A stretch of DNA of 63,314 nt from Mariniphaga sp. (GCA_024636975.1 JAGXGA010000008.1:1-63314), one strand, 5' to 3'. Counted from the first letter of the stretch, positions 17,901-26,956 are shown. Notes: a model not told the origin generated them from the letters alone. Translations and numbers: made by a program.

Positions 17901-18688
17901 TGGAAATCAAAGATATTATTAAACCAGAGAACCTGGTTTACGGTAAATCGAATTTATTGGTCGATACCATTTCACACTATTGTCCCGGGTGTACCCATGG
18001 AGTCGTGCATAAACTGATGGCGGAATTAATAGATGAAATGGGCCTCCAGGAGAAAACAGTGGGTGTCGCACCTGTAGGTTGTGCTGTGTTTGCCTATAAC
18101 TATATTGAAATCGACTGGCAGGAAGCAGCTCACGGCAGAGCGCCGGCTGTTGCTACAGGCATTGTTCGGCTGAATCCAGGTAAGTTTGTATTTACCTACC
18201 AGGGAGATGGCGATCTGGCTTCAATAGGAGCAGCGGAAATCCTGCATGCCTGTAACCGCGGTGAAAACATCCTGGTGGTATTTATCAACAACGGTATTTA
18301 CGGTATGACAGGCGGTCAGATGGCACCAACTTCTCTTGAAAACATGGTGACATCAACCACTCCTTTTGGGCGTGATTCTGAACGGAATGGTTATCCAATG
18401 AAAATGACAGAACTGGTAGCACAATTACCGGGTACTTCATATGTGACACGACAATCTGCACAAACAGCTGCTACAGTACGTAAATGTAAGCGTGCATTAA
18501 AAAAAGGCATTCAGAATGTACTCGAAAAGAAAGGAACTTCTTTTGTAGAAGTTGTTTCCACATGCAATTCAGGCTGGAAAATGACTCCTGTGCAGGCTAA
18601 TAAATGGATGGAAGAAAATATGTTTCCATATTATCCTCTGGGAGATTTAAAGGACAGCAAAAAAGGTGAATCTGTTTCAAAAAATTAA
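17900..18688 (+). CDS. 2-oxoacid:ferredoxin oxidoreductase, beta (thiamine diphosphate) subunit
   Basis: The 262-residue beta subunit has the YCPGCTHG and VGCAVFAYNY cysteine positions plus a late TCNSGW cysteine that ligate its proximal [4Fe-4S] cluster. It also carries the thiamine diphosphate motif GDGD-A-S-I-G (YQGDGDLASIGAAEI at about residues 94-108) with FINNGIYGMTGGQMAPT. Two ATG codons lie at 17897 and 17900. A strong AGGAGG at 17887-17892 sits 7 bases before the second and 4 before the first, so I chose 17900; such a Shine-Dalgarno site is unusual for Bacteroidota. It is coupled to the alpha gene by stop/start overlap. Confidence 0.9.
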   Translation: MEIKDIIKPENLVYGKSNLLVDTISHYCPGCTHGVVHKLMAELIDEMGLQEKTVGVAPVGCAVFAYNYIEIDWQEAAHGRAPAVATGIVRLNPGKFVFTYQGDGDLASIGAAEILHACNRGENILVVFINNGIYGMTGGQMAPTSLENMVTSTTPFGRDSERNGYPMKMTELVAQLPGTSYVTRQSAQTAATVRKCKRALKKGIQNVLEKKGTSFVEVVSTCNSGWKMTPVQANKWMEENMFPYYPLGDLKDSKKGESVSKN

Positions 18689-18700
18689 AAAAACCAGATT

Positions 18701-19261
18701 ATGACTGAAGAAATGATAATTGCCGGTTTCGGTGGACAGGGTGTTCTTTCAATGGGGAAAATACTTGCCTATTCAGGAATCATGGAAGATAAGGAGGTAA
18801 CCTGGTTTCCTTCGTACGGACCCGAGATGAGAGGAGGCACGGCCAATGTTACGGTTATTGTAAGCGACAGCCGCATAAGTTCTCCCGTATTGCATGAATA
18901 CGATACCGCCATAATATTAAATCAGCAAAGCCTCGATAAGTTTGAAAAAGCTGTCAAGCCTGGCGGAATCCTTCTATATGATCCGAATGGTATTACAAAA
19001 CCTCCAACCCGGAATGATATCGGTATCTATAAGGTGGAAGCTACTAAAACGGCGGTTGAAATGGGAAACCCAAAAGTGTTCAACATGATTGTCTTTGGAA
19101 GCTTTTTAAAAATAAAACCAATTCTTAACCTCAATAATGTAGAAAAAGGATTGGAAAAATCATTGCCTGAACGCTATCACAAGCTTATTCCACTTAACCT
19201 TGAAGCCATTAAAAAAGGTCAGGAAATTGTGGAAATGGTGAATGAAGTGCAACCGGTATAA
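18701..19261 (+). CDS. 2-oxoacid:ferredoxin oxidoreductase, gamma subunit
   Basis: This 186-residue gamma subunit begins EEMIIAGFGGQGVLSMGKIL, the glycine-rich start of the POR/KOR gamma domain that binds the CoA side. It also has the conserved VTWFPSYGPEMRGGTANVTVIVS segment. It completes the delta-alpha-beta-gamma set, 12 bp after the beta gene. It is the last gene of the long plus-strand aromatic/2-oxoacid block, followed by a 269-bp convergent region with galU. Confidence 0.9.
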   Translation: MTEEMIIAGFGGQGVLSMGKILAYSGIMEDKEVTWFPSYGPEMRGGTANVTVIVSDSRISSPVLHEYDTAIILNQQSLDKFEKAVKPGGILLYDPNGITKPPTRNDIGIYKVEATKTAVEMGNPKVFNMIVFGSFLKIKPILNLNNVEKGLEKSLPERYHKLIPLNLEAIKKGQEIVEMVNEVQPV

Positions 19262-19483
19262 CAAAACTTATAAATGTATACCGGGACAGATCATTTGTTT
19301 TTAAGTTGCATTGGTAAAGTTGCTGATTGTCATAAACTTTGGCTGAAAAAATAAAATAATAGTTCTTTTAAGTATTACTTGGCTCATTGCATTTATGCAA
19401 CAGCATCTGCATTTTGTTGACGTTGGTTAATCGTTTCGTCAGGATATGTTTTCAACGAAAAGCAACAACTGATGCATCCGACA

Positions 19484-19517
19484 GAAAAAAAAACCGCCAG
19501 AGATAATCTACTGGTGG
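19484..19517 (-). terminator. Predicted intrinsic terminator of the galU operon
   Basis: On the minus strand a CCACCAG/CTGGCGG stem of seven pairs (one G-T) with a ten-base loop is followed by a run of nine T residues, 14 bp after the galU stop. It should end transcription of the acyl-CoA ligase-glucuronokinase-galU run. Confidence 0.6.
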
Positions 19518-19530
19518 ATATACTTATTCC

Positions 19531-20400
19531 TTAAAGTTCCTTTGCAAATTCCTTCAGCCACTCCCTTAGCGGCTCACCTATTTCCTCATGTTTCAGGCCA
19601 TAAATAACATTTGTTTTCAGAAAATCAAGCTTGTTGCCAATATCGTAGCGGGTTCCTTTGAACTTTAATCCATACATGGCATACCTTTTTACCATATCAC
19701 GCATTGCATCAGTGAGCTGGATCTCATTGTTCTTGCCTGGTTTAAGTTTAGCAAGGTAATCGAAAATTTCGGGTGTAAAAATATATCGGCTTGCTATGGC
19801 AAGGTTCGAGGGGGCTTCTTCTGCTGAAGGTTTTTCTATAAAATCTTCGGCAATAATAACATTTTCTTCCAATGGTTTTCCTTTAATTACCCCATATTTG
19901 TGGACACTTTCCATCGGAACTTCCTCCAGGGCAACCACTGAACTTTTGTATCGTTCATAAACTGCCATAAGCTGTTTGGTTATAGGGTCACCTTCACCGC
20001 TTATGAGGGTATCGCCCAGCAAAACTGCAAAAGGTTCATTGCCTACATGGTCGCTGGCGTAACGGATGGCATCGCCTAACCCGTTCATCTCTTTTTGCCA
20101 GATGAAATGTATATTAGCCAGGTTGGATATTTTTTTTATCTGATCAAGCAAGTCGAATTGCTTTTTTGCCAGCAGCGACTCTTCCAGTATCGGACTCCGG
20201 TCGAAATGCTCCTCAATGGCACGCTTACCTTTTCCAATAATAATTAATATGTCGGTAATGCCACTTGCTACCGCTTCTTCAACTACATACTGGATCACAG
20301 GCGTATCCACAATAGGAATCATTTCCTTAGGCTGTGACTTGGTTATGGGCAAAAATCGGGTTCCCCAACCGGCGGCCGGGATAACAGCTTTTTTTATCAT
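19531..20400 (-). CDS. galU: UTP-glucose-1-phosphate uridylyltransferase
   Basis: GalU makes UDP-glucose from UTP and glucose 1-phosphate (EC 2.7.7.9). The 289-residue protein starts KKAVIPAAGWGTRFLPITKS, the nucleotide-binding signature. It also has KEMIPIVDTPVIQYVVEEA, the AVLLGDTLI metal-binding Asp segment and VEKPSAEEAPSNLAIASRYI, which are all typical. It lies six bases downstream of the glucuronokinase stop (20408), so the kinase product, glucuronate 1-phosphate, might be a second substrate of this or another pyrophosphorylase. GalU is not known to use it well, so this is only a hypothesis. Confidence 0.9.
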   Translation of the reverse strand: MIKKAVIPAAGWGTRFLPITKSQPKEMIPIVDTPVIQYVVEEAVASGITDILIIIGKGKRAIEEHFDRSPILEESLLAKKQFDLLDQIKKISNLANIHFIWQKEMNGLGDAIRYASDHVGNEPFAVLLGDTLISGEGDPITKQLMAVYERYKSSVVALEEVPMESVHKYGVIKGKPLEENVIIAEDFIEKPSAEEAPSNLAIASRYIFTPEIFDYLAKLKPGKNNEIQLTDAMRDMVKRYAMYGLKFKGTRYDIGNKLDFLKTNVIYGLKHEEIGEPLREWLKEFAKEL

Positions 20401-20407
20401 AATTTTT

Positions 20408-21406
20408 TTAATTTACAATTTCGGGTTTTATAACTTCTATATTTTTCCTGCTTAGGTTATTTTTCAGTTTGGTAAACATTTCTTCATCTTCATAGGTGCC
20501 GATTATTGCTCCGCCTGAGCCTGTGAATTTTGCTGATGCACCGGCCGAACGGGCTGCTTCTACCATTTCAATGTTGCCTTTGGTAATGGCAATCAGGCTG
20601 CGCCGTAAATCAAAATTTGCATTAATAAGGTCGTGCATTGCACTATAATCTTTCTTATACAATGCTTCACGAAAGCCTTCTGTAAAACCAGCCCACTTTT
20701 CCATTGCTTCCAGCACCGGTTTCTCTCCTATGTTAAACCGTGCCCGCAAATTGTTGTGCAGGACCTCAGTGCCCTCCGACAGATTTTTGCGGAATGCTAT
20801 GTACATATTTGGAAACAGCGAGGCATCCAGCACTTCGTAATTGCCAAAGCCCTGCTTATCCATAATTTTCTTGTCGAAGTTCATGTAAACCGGTTGAGCA
20901 TATGCTTGTGCCACCCTGTCCTGAAGGCCGGCAGCAATTCCCAGTTCCTTATCCTCGACACTATGTACAAGATTTGCCAGTATTGGTTTTGGTATAGCTA
21001 CGCCATAAAATGAAATCAATGCCTTTATGCAGGCAGTGATGATTGCACTGCTCCCGGCAAGCCCCAGCCGAAGTGGTATGTTGGAATCGTATCGGATGGT
21101 GAAGTTACGGTCATCGAGCTGAATGTTGCATTCCCGGCAGTAGTCGTAAAATACTTTAATTGTTGCCTTCAAAAGTCTGATACCCCCGTAATAACCCGAC
21201 AGGTTGACATTCTCAACAAGCTCACCAATACTGTTAAAGCTTGTCTTGTCCAGTCGCTGGGGTTGAATATCCAGTTCGGGAGTATGGTATAATTGTACTT
21301 TGGCTTCGAAATTTTTAAAAAGAAATGCAATGGTTTTTCCAAAATAACCGTCGGATGGGTTCCCGATCACAGCGGCTCTTGGATGACAATAAGTTTCAAT
21401 AATCAT
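20408..21406 (-). CDS. GHMP-family sugar kinase, glucuronokinase-like
   Basis: The 332-residue protein is a GHMP kinase strongly reminiscent of plant glucuronokinase, which phosphorylates D-glucuronate at C1 (EC 2.7.1.43). Shared features recalled from the plant enzyme are the start ARxGLLGNPSDxYFG (here PRAAVIGNPSDGYFG), the ATP loop GLAGSSAIITA, ELGIAAGLQDRVAQAY, the NFDLRRSL stretch and the C-terminal KFTGSGGAIIG. The start at 21404-21406 gives this canonical N-terminus and leaves a 16-bp gap after the acyl-CoA ligase stop; an upstream in-frame start at 21451 would overlap that gene. With galU it suggests a salvage path from free uronic acid to a UDP-uronate. Other GHMP sugar kinases remain possible. 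Confidence 0.8.
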   Translation of the reverse strand: MIIETYCHPRAAVIGNPSDGYFGKTIAFLFKNFEAKVQLYHTPELDIQPQRLDKTSFNSIGELVENVNLSGYYGGIRLLKATIKVFYDYCRECNIQLDDRNFTIRYDSNIPLRLGLAGSSAIITACIKALISFYGVAIPKPILANLVHSVEDKELGIAAGLQDRVAQAYAQPVYMNFDKKIMDKQGFGNYEVLDASLFPNMYIAFRKNLSEGTEVLHNNLRARFNIGEKPVLEAMEKWAGFTEGFREALYKKDYSAMHDLINANFDLRRSLIAITKGNIEMVEAARSAGASAKFTGSGGAIIGTYEDEEMFTKLKNNLSRKNIEVIKPEIVN

Positions 21407-21422
21407 ATTAAATTGTATGGTT

Positions 21423-23327
21423 TTAAGTATTCCATTTTTTGATGGCTTCAAAATTCACTATATTTTCGGGATTGCGTGCCAGCGGAGTATATAAAAATTC
21501 CAGCTGCCTGCTGAAGCGTTCAGCAATCTTTCCCCGCACCATCTTCATGGTGGCATTCAGTAAACCGTTTTCCTGATTAAAATTTTCGGGTAATACAACA
21601 AATGCAGCAGGCAACCACCTGTCGGGAAACAAACCTTCATACTCGCCTCCCTTTTTATATTTATTAATTTCATCGCTTATAATACCCAATGCTTTCCTGT
21701 TTCCTTCATCGCTCCCGGGTACAATGTTATGTTTTTTGAGTTCCCTGTTGATGGCTTCCATCTCAGGAACAACCATTGCTGTTGTATAAGGATTTTGATT
21801 ATTATTTAACACTATTTGTTGGATAAAGGGCGATTTTTCAACTATGGCTTCCTCAATACCTTCAGGACTATATTTTTCACCGTCGTTTCCAATCAGCAGG
21901 CTTTTAAACCGGCCCAGCACATAAAGAAAACCGTCGTTATCCATATATCCCATGTCGCCGGTATGCAGCCAGCCATTTTTTATGGTTTCTTCGGTGGCTT
22001 TAGTATTTTGCCAGTAGCCAAGCATAACATTATCGCCTTTTATAACAATTTCTCCTTTTTGGCCAACAGGTAACTCATTTCCCTGTTCATCGAGTATTTT
22101 AAGATCGAGGTATTTAACCAGCCGCCCCGACGATCCAAATTTAATGGCATGCAGTGCATTGGAAGAAATAACCGGGGAGGCTTCTGTAAGTCCGTATCCC
22201 TGGCAAATCGGCATTCCTATGGCATAGAAGAATCGTTGCAGTTCGATGTCGAGTAAAGCGCCACCGCCAATAAAAAACTGTAGTTTTCCACCAAATCCCT
22301 CCCTGATCTTTGAAAAAAGTATCTTATCGAAAACAGTTAACAGCGGTTTAAGAATAAACCTCCACCCCCTGCCTCGGTCATAACCCGATCCGTTGTATAT
22401 ATAGCTTACTTTCAGGGCAAATTCAAATACCTTATACAATGTTTCCCCTTTCTTGCGGATCTGTCCTTCGATGTTTTGCCTGAATTTTTTTGAAAAAGCA
22501 GGTACACTCATCAGCAAGGTGGGTTGTATTTCCTTAATGTTCTGCGGTATATTCTTTAATGTTTCAAGTGGGGTCTTGCCAGTTTCTACTGAAGCAATAC
22601 TTGCTCCTTTAAACATAAATGCATACAGGCAGCAGGTGTGGGCAAATGCATGATCCCATGGAAGTATGGCCAGTGTCTTCCATTCAGGATACATCTCCAT
22701 GAGGGTATTCGATTGTACCACATTTGCTGCATAGTTCAGATGCGAAAGCATAATGCCTTTTGGATCTGCTGTCGTTCCTGATGTATAACTTATATTAGCC
22801 AGATCATTTGGCTTAATGTTTTTCCATGTGGCTTCCAACTCCAATTGGTGCATTTTAAGAAATTCTTTCCCCTTCTTAATTAACTGGCGGTAATCCACAT
22901 CATGTTTACCCGGTTTTTCTTTCCCATCGAGGTAAACAACTTTTTCAAGTTTAGGCAGGCTTTTTCTTATGGCTTCCACCTTTGCTGCATAAGGAGCTGA
23001 TACAAAAATGAATCTGCTTCCACTGTGTTTAAGCCTGAAAATGAGTTCACTTTCCTGCAATCGGATCGATAATGGAACATTTACACCACCGGCATAAAGC
23101 ATAGCCAGTTCGCTGATAATCCAGTCGTTTCTACCATCAGCAATTAATCCGCACCGGTCTCCTTTTTTCAAACCGAGGGAAACCAGTCCTGCAGCAAGGG
23201 TTAATACCTGCTCTCTTGTTTGCCTATAAGTTGTGCCTTTATATTCCCCCTCCTTTTTTTCCCACAGGTAAATATTGTCGGGGTAGCGGGTAACCGTTGT
23301 CTCGAAAAGTTCAATTATTGATTTCAT
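21423..23327 (-). CDS. Long-chain acyl-CoA ligase / AMP-forming synthetase
   Basis: This 634-residue ANL enzyme carries the ATP loop ISYTSGTTADPKGIMLSH at about residues 181-198, the A5 motif CQGYGLTEASPVIS, the GWLHTGDMGYMDNDGFLYVLGR motif with the adenine-contacting Asp, and a C-terminal domain. Its size and the KSLLIGNDGEKYSPEGIEE hinge fit long-chain fatty acyl-CoA ligases of Bacteroidota. I preferred the ATG three codons in (MKSIIELFE) over the one at 23336. It is first in a run with glucuronokinase and galU; a biochemical link, for example a glycosylated lipid, is only a guess. Confidence 0.85.
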   Translation of the reverse strand: MKSIIELFETTVTRYPDNIYLWEKKEGEYKGTTYRQTREQVLTLAAGLVSLGLKKGDRCGLIADGRNDWIISELAMLYAGGVNVPLSIRLQESELIFRLKHSGSRFIFVSAPYAAKVEAIRKSLPKLEKVVYLDGKEKPGKHDVDYRQLIKKGKEFLKMHQLELEATWKNIKPNDLANISYTSGTTADPKGIMLSHLNYAANVVQSNTLMEMYPEWKTLAILPWDHAFAHTCCLYAFMFKGASIASVETGKTPLETLKNIPQNIKEIQPTLLMSVPAFSKKFRQNIEGQIRKKGETLYKVFEFALKVSYIYNGSGYDRGRGWRFILKPLLTVFDKILFSKIREGFGGKLQFFIGGGALLDIELQRFFYAIGMPICQGYGLTEASPVISSNALHAIKFGSSGRLVKYLDLKILDEQGNELPVGQKGEIVIKGDNVMLGYWQNTKATEETIKNGWLHTGDMGYMDNDGFLYVLGRFKSLLIGNDGEKYSPEGIEEAIVEKSPFIQQIVLNNNQNPYTTAMVVPEMEAINRELKKHNIVPGSDEGNRKALGIISDEINKYKKGGEYEGLFPDRWLPAAFVVLPENFNQENGLLNATMKMVRGKIAERFSRQLEFLYTPLARNPENIVNFEAIKKWNT

Positions 23328-23496
23328 TTTCAACACAGTTAGTTTTTGTTTATCTAATCAAATGTACGAAAAAGCTAACATAAATTTTATACTGCACAGG
23401 CGATTAATCTAATATGCTGCATTCAACAAATAATTCACGATAAATTATTGACTATGTTGCTGGTAATACATAAAATGTATTTCAAGAGTATGAATA

Positions 23497-24543
23497 TTAT
23501 TCTGTAATGAATTTATAAATGGATGTTTCCTTATAAGTTTCAGCCGGTTGAAGCATTGTTGATGGAAAATGGGGCTGATGCACTGAATCGGGGTAATGCT
23601 GGGTTTCCAATGCTACTCCTGAATAGCGGCCAAACTTTTTTTCACCGTCAATAACAAGCTCCGGAATCCAGTACCCGGTATATAGCTGAATCCCTGGTTG
23701 GGTGGTATATACCTCCACATTTCGTCCACTTGAATTCTCTCTTAAGGTTCCGGCATGGATTAATTCACCATTTTCATTGTTTAGTACAAAATTATCATCA
23801 TAGCCGGTAGGAAGTTTATCCAGATCTTTTGAAAATGTTTTAAATTCACTGAAATCAAATGGAGAATCTGTTGTTCCGATTATTTCCCCTGTTGGAATCT
23901 GGTCCGACATTTCAGTCATTCTTTCAGAATTGAGTTTTAACTCGTGGTCAAGAATATTCTTTTTACCTGCTGTCAGGTTGAAGTAGGTGTGGTTGGTAAG
24001 ATTTACTACTGTAAGTTCATCAGTGGTTGCTGTATAATCAATTATAAGCTCATTCTTATTGTTTAACAAATAGGTACAGCTAACATCCAGATTGCCGGGA
24101 TACTTTTCTTCAAGGTGCGGACTATGGTAAGAAAGCTTTATGCCCACTGCATCTTCCCGCTCAATAATCTCAGCATTCCACATCCTTTTATCGAAGCCGG
24201 TTAAGCCACCATGTAAATGATTCGGACCATTATTAACAGCCAACGGATAAGATTTACCGCCGATTTCAAGCTGTCCTTTTGCAATCCTGTTTCCATACCG
24301 GCCGATTATCGCTCCAAAGTATGGATAGTTTTCTAAATAATCCTGGTTAAGGTATGATTCCAAATCGTCAAACCCGCATGCAATATTTTCTTTTGTTCCA
24401 TTTTTATCCGGCATTTCAATGCTTGTAATTATCCCGCCATAGTTGGTTATTTTTACTATGAGGCCACTGTCGTTGGTGAGGGTAAAGAGTTGTGCCTCCC
24501 GGCCGTCGGGGAGTTTACCAAATGTTGCTGTTTGTACGTTCAT
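23497..24543 (-). CDS. galM: Galactose mutarotase (aldose 1-epimerase)
   Basis: GalM interconverts alpha and beta galactose (EC 5.1.3.3). The 348-residue protein shows the YGNRIAKG strand, the GPNHLHGG segment with the catalytic His, NLTNHTYFNL with the second His, and a late ALETQHYPDS segment with the catalytic-type Glu and Gln region. No signal peptide is visible, so it is cytoplasmic. It diverges from a GntR regulator that precedes galactokinase and a hexose transporter, so it belongs to the galactose locus. Confidence 0.9.
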   Translation of the reverse strand: MNVQTATFGKLPDGREAQLFTLTNDSGLIVKITNYGGIITSIEMPDKNGTKENIACGFDDLESYLNQDYLENYPYFGAIIGRYGNRIAKGQLEIGGKSYPLAVNNGPNHLHGGLTGFDKRMWNAEIIEREDAVGIKLSYHSPHLEEKYPGNLDVSCTYLLNNKNELIIDYTATTDELTVVNLTNHTYFNLTAGKKNILDHELKLNSERMTEMSDQIPTGEIIGTTDSPFDFSEFKTFSKDLDKLPTGYDDNFVLNNENGELIHAGTLRENSSGRNVEVYTTQPGIQLYTGYWIPELVIDGEKKFGRYSGVALETQHYPDSVHQPHFPSTMLQPAETYKETSIYKFITE

Positions 24544-24635
24544 GCTGTACGATATTATTAATATTTAGTTTTGTTTACAAAAATGCAAAAAATGATGCAG
24601 GAAACCGGATGGTTTTCATAGTTTTTAAAACATGA

Positions 24636-24664
24636 TTGTTTTTTTCGGGATTTACCTATATTTG
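24636..24664 (+). promoter_or_regulatory. Predicted Bacteroidota-type promoter for the GntR regulator
   Basis: A TTG at 24636-24638 is followed after 18 bp by TATATTTG at 24657-24664, matching the TTTG/TAnnTTTG pattern of the primary sigma factor of Bacteroidota. It would place the transcription start near 24671, leaving a leader of less than 20 bases before the regulator's TTG start. Confidence 0.45.
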
Positions 24665-24687
24665 TTGTCAACCTAAATTGTGAACTT

Positions 24688-25689
24688 TTGAAAAAAGTTA
24701 TAAATATCAATGACCATTCCGTATTGCCGAAATACAGGCAAATTATGGATTCACTTTGTTTTGCCATTGAAAACGGTACTCTGAAAAAAGGAGACAAGAT
24801 CCCGTCAATTAACCAAATCAGCGCTGAATTTAACCTGAGCCGTGATACGGTAATGTATGCTTTTAATGAATTAAAATCAAAGGGCATTCTAATAAGCCAG
24901 CCCGGAAAAGGTTATTACCTGGCCACCAATGAAACGCATCGTGATGAAAAGGTATTTATTCTGTTTGATGAGTTCAATGCCTTTAAAGAGGATCTGTATA
25001 ATTCTTTGGTTACTGCCTTAAAAGGAAGAGGACGCGTTGAGATTTTCTTTCACAATTATAACCTTAAAACATTTAAAAGCCTGATTTATGAAAGTATAGG
25101 GCGTTACACTTCTTATATAATAATGCCTGCATCGTTTGATAATACATTCCATATAATTTCAAGGTTACCAACCGACCGTGTATTTATTCTTGATCGTCTT
25201 AAGCCCGAATTGAAGAACTTTTCAGTAATTTATCAGGATTTTGAAATGGATTTTTACGATGCTCTGGTCAGCGGGCGTACATTATTGAAAAAGTACCGGA
25301 AACTGGTTTTTATTCACTCCGGTGGAAAAGAACCTGCCGAACGGGTAAATGGATTTGAACGGTTCTGTAATGAATATAAATTAGAATTCCAGGTTTTTAA
25401 CTCAATTGATGGTAACCGTCCCGGGCTATATGAGGCCTGGTTTGTTGCATCCGATCGCCATTTGGTTCAATTGGTTAAAATTGCCAGGGAATATAAATAT
25501 AAATTGGGCAAAAAATTTGGAATCGTATCGTTTAACGATACGCTGCTGAAAGATGCAGTGGCCGGAGGAATTACTACAATTTCAACCGATTTTGCCGAAA
25601 TGGGAAAGAATCTTGGAGATATGATCTTTAATCAGAAAAAATCTGTCATCCGGAATCCATCGAAACTAATTGTCAGAAAAAGCCTTTAG
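24688..25689 (+). CDS. GntR-family regulator with LacI-like sugar-sensing domain
   Basis: This 333-residue protein joins an N-terminal GntR winged helix (about residues 8-75, with LPKYRQIMDSLCFAIENG and LSRDTVMYAFNELKSKGIL) to a periplasmic-binding-protein-like C-terminal domain (about 85-333), the arrangement of AraR-type sugar repressors. The frame has a TTG start at 24688; there is no better ATG before the winged helix, so TTG is likely. It lies between galM (divergent) and galK. A 16-bp imperfect palindrome at the galK promoter is a good candidate for its operator. Galactose or a derivative is the expected inducer, inferred from neighbours. Confidence 0.82.
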   Translation: MKKVININDHSVLPKYRQIMDSLCFAIENGTLKKGDKIPSINQISAEFNLSRDTVMYAFNELKSKGILISQPGKGYYLATNETHRDEKVFILFDEFNAFKEDLYNSLVTALKGRGRVEIFFHNYNLKTFKSLIYESIGRYTSYIIMPASFDNTFHIISRLPTDRVFILDRLKPELKNFSVIYQDFEMDFYDALVSGRTLLKKYRKLVFIHSGGKEPAERVNGFERFCNEYKLEFQVFNSIDGNRPGLYEAWFVASDRHLVQLVKIAREYKYKLGKKFGIVSFNDTLLKDAVAGGITTISTDFAEMGKNLGDMIFNQKKSVIRNPSKLIVRKSL

Positions 25690-25738
25690 TTCCCTGCCGG
25701 AAATTTATATTTTTTTTACAATTTACATTTATATGATA

Positions 25739-25766
25739 TATATTTGTCCAACTAGTACCTACCAGT
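25739..25766 (+). promoter_or_regulatory. Candidate galK promoter -7 box with overlapping operator
   Basis: TATATTTG at 25739-25746 matches the TAnnTTTG box. Four bases further lies ACTAGTACCTACCAGT at 25751-25766, an imperfect palindrome with 12 of 16 positions symmetric. The expected transcription start falls inside this palindrome, the position for a repressor site, and the GntR regulator is encoded just upstream. No clear -33 TTTG was seen. The operator role is inference. Confidence 0.42.
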
Positions 25767-25792
25767 AAGTTATTTATAAAAATTCAGGAATT

Positions 25793-26956
25793 ATGACAGT
25801 TGATCAATTAAAAGAAAAGTTTATCGAAAAATACGGTGAAGGTGATTTCAGCGGATATTTTTCCCCCGGTCGTGTAAATCTCATTGGCGAACATACCGAC
25901 TACAACGGAGGATACGTTTTCCCGTGTGCAATCAGTTTCGGGAATTATTGCCTTATCCGCAAAACCAACCGTAAAACAGTTCGTTTTTCTTCACTGAATA
26001 TGGAATTTGAAGCCGAAGTCGGCATCGCCGATTTAAACAAGGCCATTGGTAAAGAATGGGTAAATTATCCAATAGGTGTTTTTGCGCAGTTTTTGAAGCG
26101 TGGAATTGTTTTTAATGAAGGAGCCGACATTTTGTTTTATGGAAATGTTCCTAACGGAGCTGGCCTTTCTTCTTCTGCTGCGCTTGAGATGGTAACTGCT
26201 GTGGCGGTAAATGATATCTGGAAATTAAATGTCGACCGACTTGACCTGATAAAAATGGCACAGAAAGCAGAACATGAATATGCCGGTGTGATGTGCGGTA
26301 TAATGGACCAGTTTGCTTCCGGAATGGGGAAAGCCAATCACGCCATATTTTTGGATTGCGACACACTTGAATACCACCTGGTTCCCGTTGAACTTGAGGG
26401 TGCAAAAATCGTAATCAGTAATACCAACAGCCCGCATAAACTTGATTCGGGCAAATACAACCAGCGTGTTGCTGAATGCCAGGAAGCTGTGAAGGAAATC
26501 TGCGAATTGCTCAAACCCATCAAGGCACTTGTGGAATGTTCAATGAGCGAGTTTCAGCAGATTGAAGATAAATTCACTGACGAAACTGCCAAAAGAAGGG
26601 CAAGGCATGTTATAAGTGAAATAGCCCGGACCGAAGAAGCCGTGAGGCAGCTGAAGCATGGCAATCTTGAACGTTTTGGTGAATTGATGAATGCCTCACA
26701 TGATTCGTTACGCGACGATTATGAGGTTACCGGTGTTGAACTGGATACCATGGTGGAAGAAGCCAGGAAAATTGATGGGGTTATCGGTTCCCGTATGACA
26801 GGTGGAGGTTTCGGGGGATGCACAGTGAGCGTTGTGAAGGATGAAGCTATTGATACGTTCATTGAACAGGTAGGTAAGAAATATGAAGAAAAAACCGGGC
26901 TGGAAGCTGAAATTTATGTGGCTGAAATAAGTGACGGTTCAAAAAAGCTTTTCTAA
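25793..26956 (+). CDS. galK: Galactokinase
   Basis: GalK phosphorylates galactose to galactose 1-phosphate (EC 2.7.1.6), the first committed Leloir step. The 387-residue protein has the galactokinase signature PGRVNLIGEHTDYNGGYVFP (about residues 24-43), the ATP loop NVPNGAGLSSSAALE and the third GHMP motif SRMTGGGFGGCTVS. It is followed after 69 bp by a hexose transporter gene in the same direction. No galT is present in the window, so galactose-1-phosphate uridylyltransferase must be encoded elsewhere. Confidence 0.95.
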   Translation: MTVDQLKEKFIEKYGEGDFSGYFSPGRVNLIGEHTDYNGGYVFPCAISFGNYCLIRKTNRKTVRFSSLNMEFEAEVGIADLNKAIGKEWVNYPIGVFAQFLKRGIVFNEGADILFYGNVPNGAGLSSSAALEMVTAVAVNDIWKLNVDRLDLIKMAQKAEHEYAGVMCGIMDQFASGMGKANHAIFLDCDTLEYHLVPVELEGAKIVISNTNSPHKLDSGKYNQRVAECQEAVKEICELLKPIKALVECSMSEFQQIEDKFTDETAKRRARHVISEIARTEEAVRQLKHGNLERFGELMNASHDSLRDDYEVTGVELDTMVEEARKIDGVIGSRMTGGGFGGCTVSVVKDEAIDTFIEQVGKKYEEKTGLEAEIYVAEISDGSKKLF

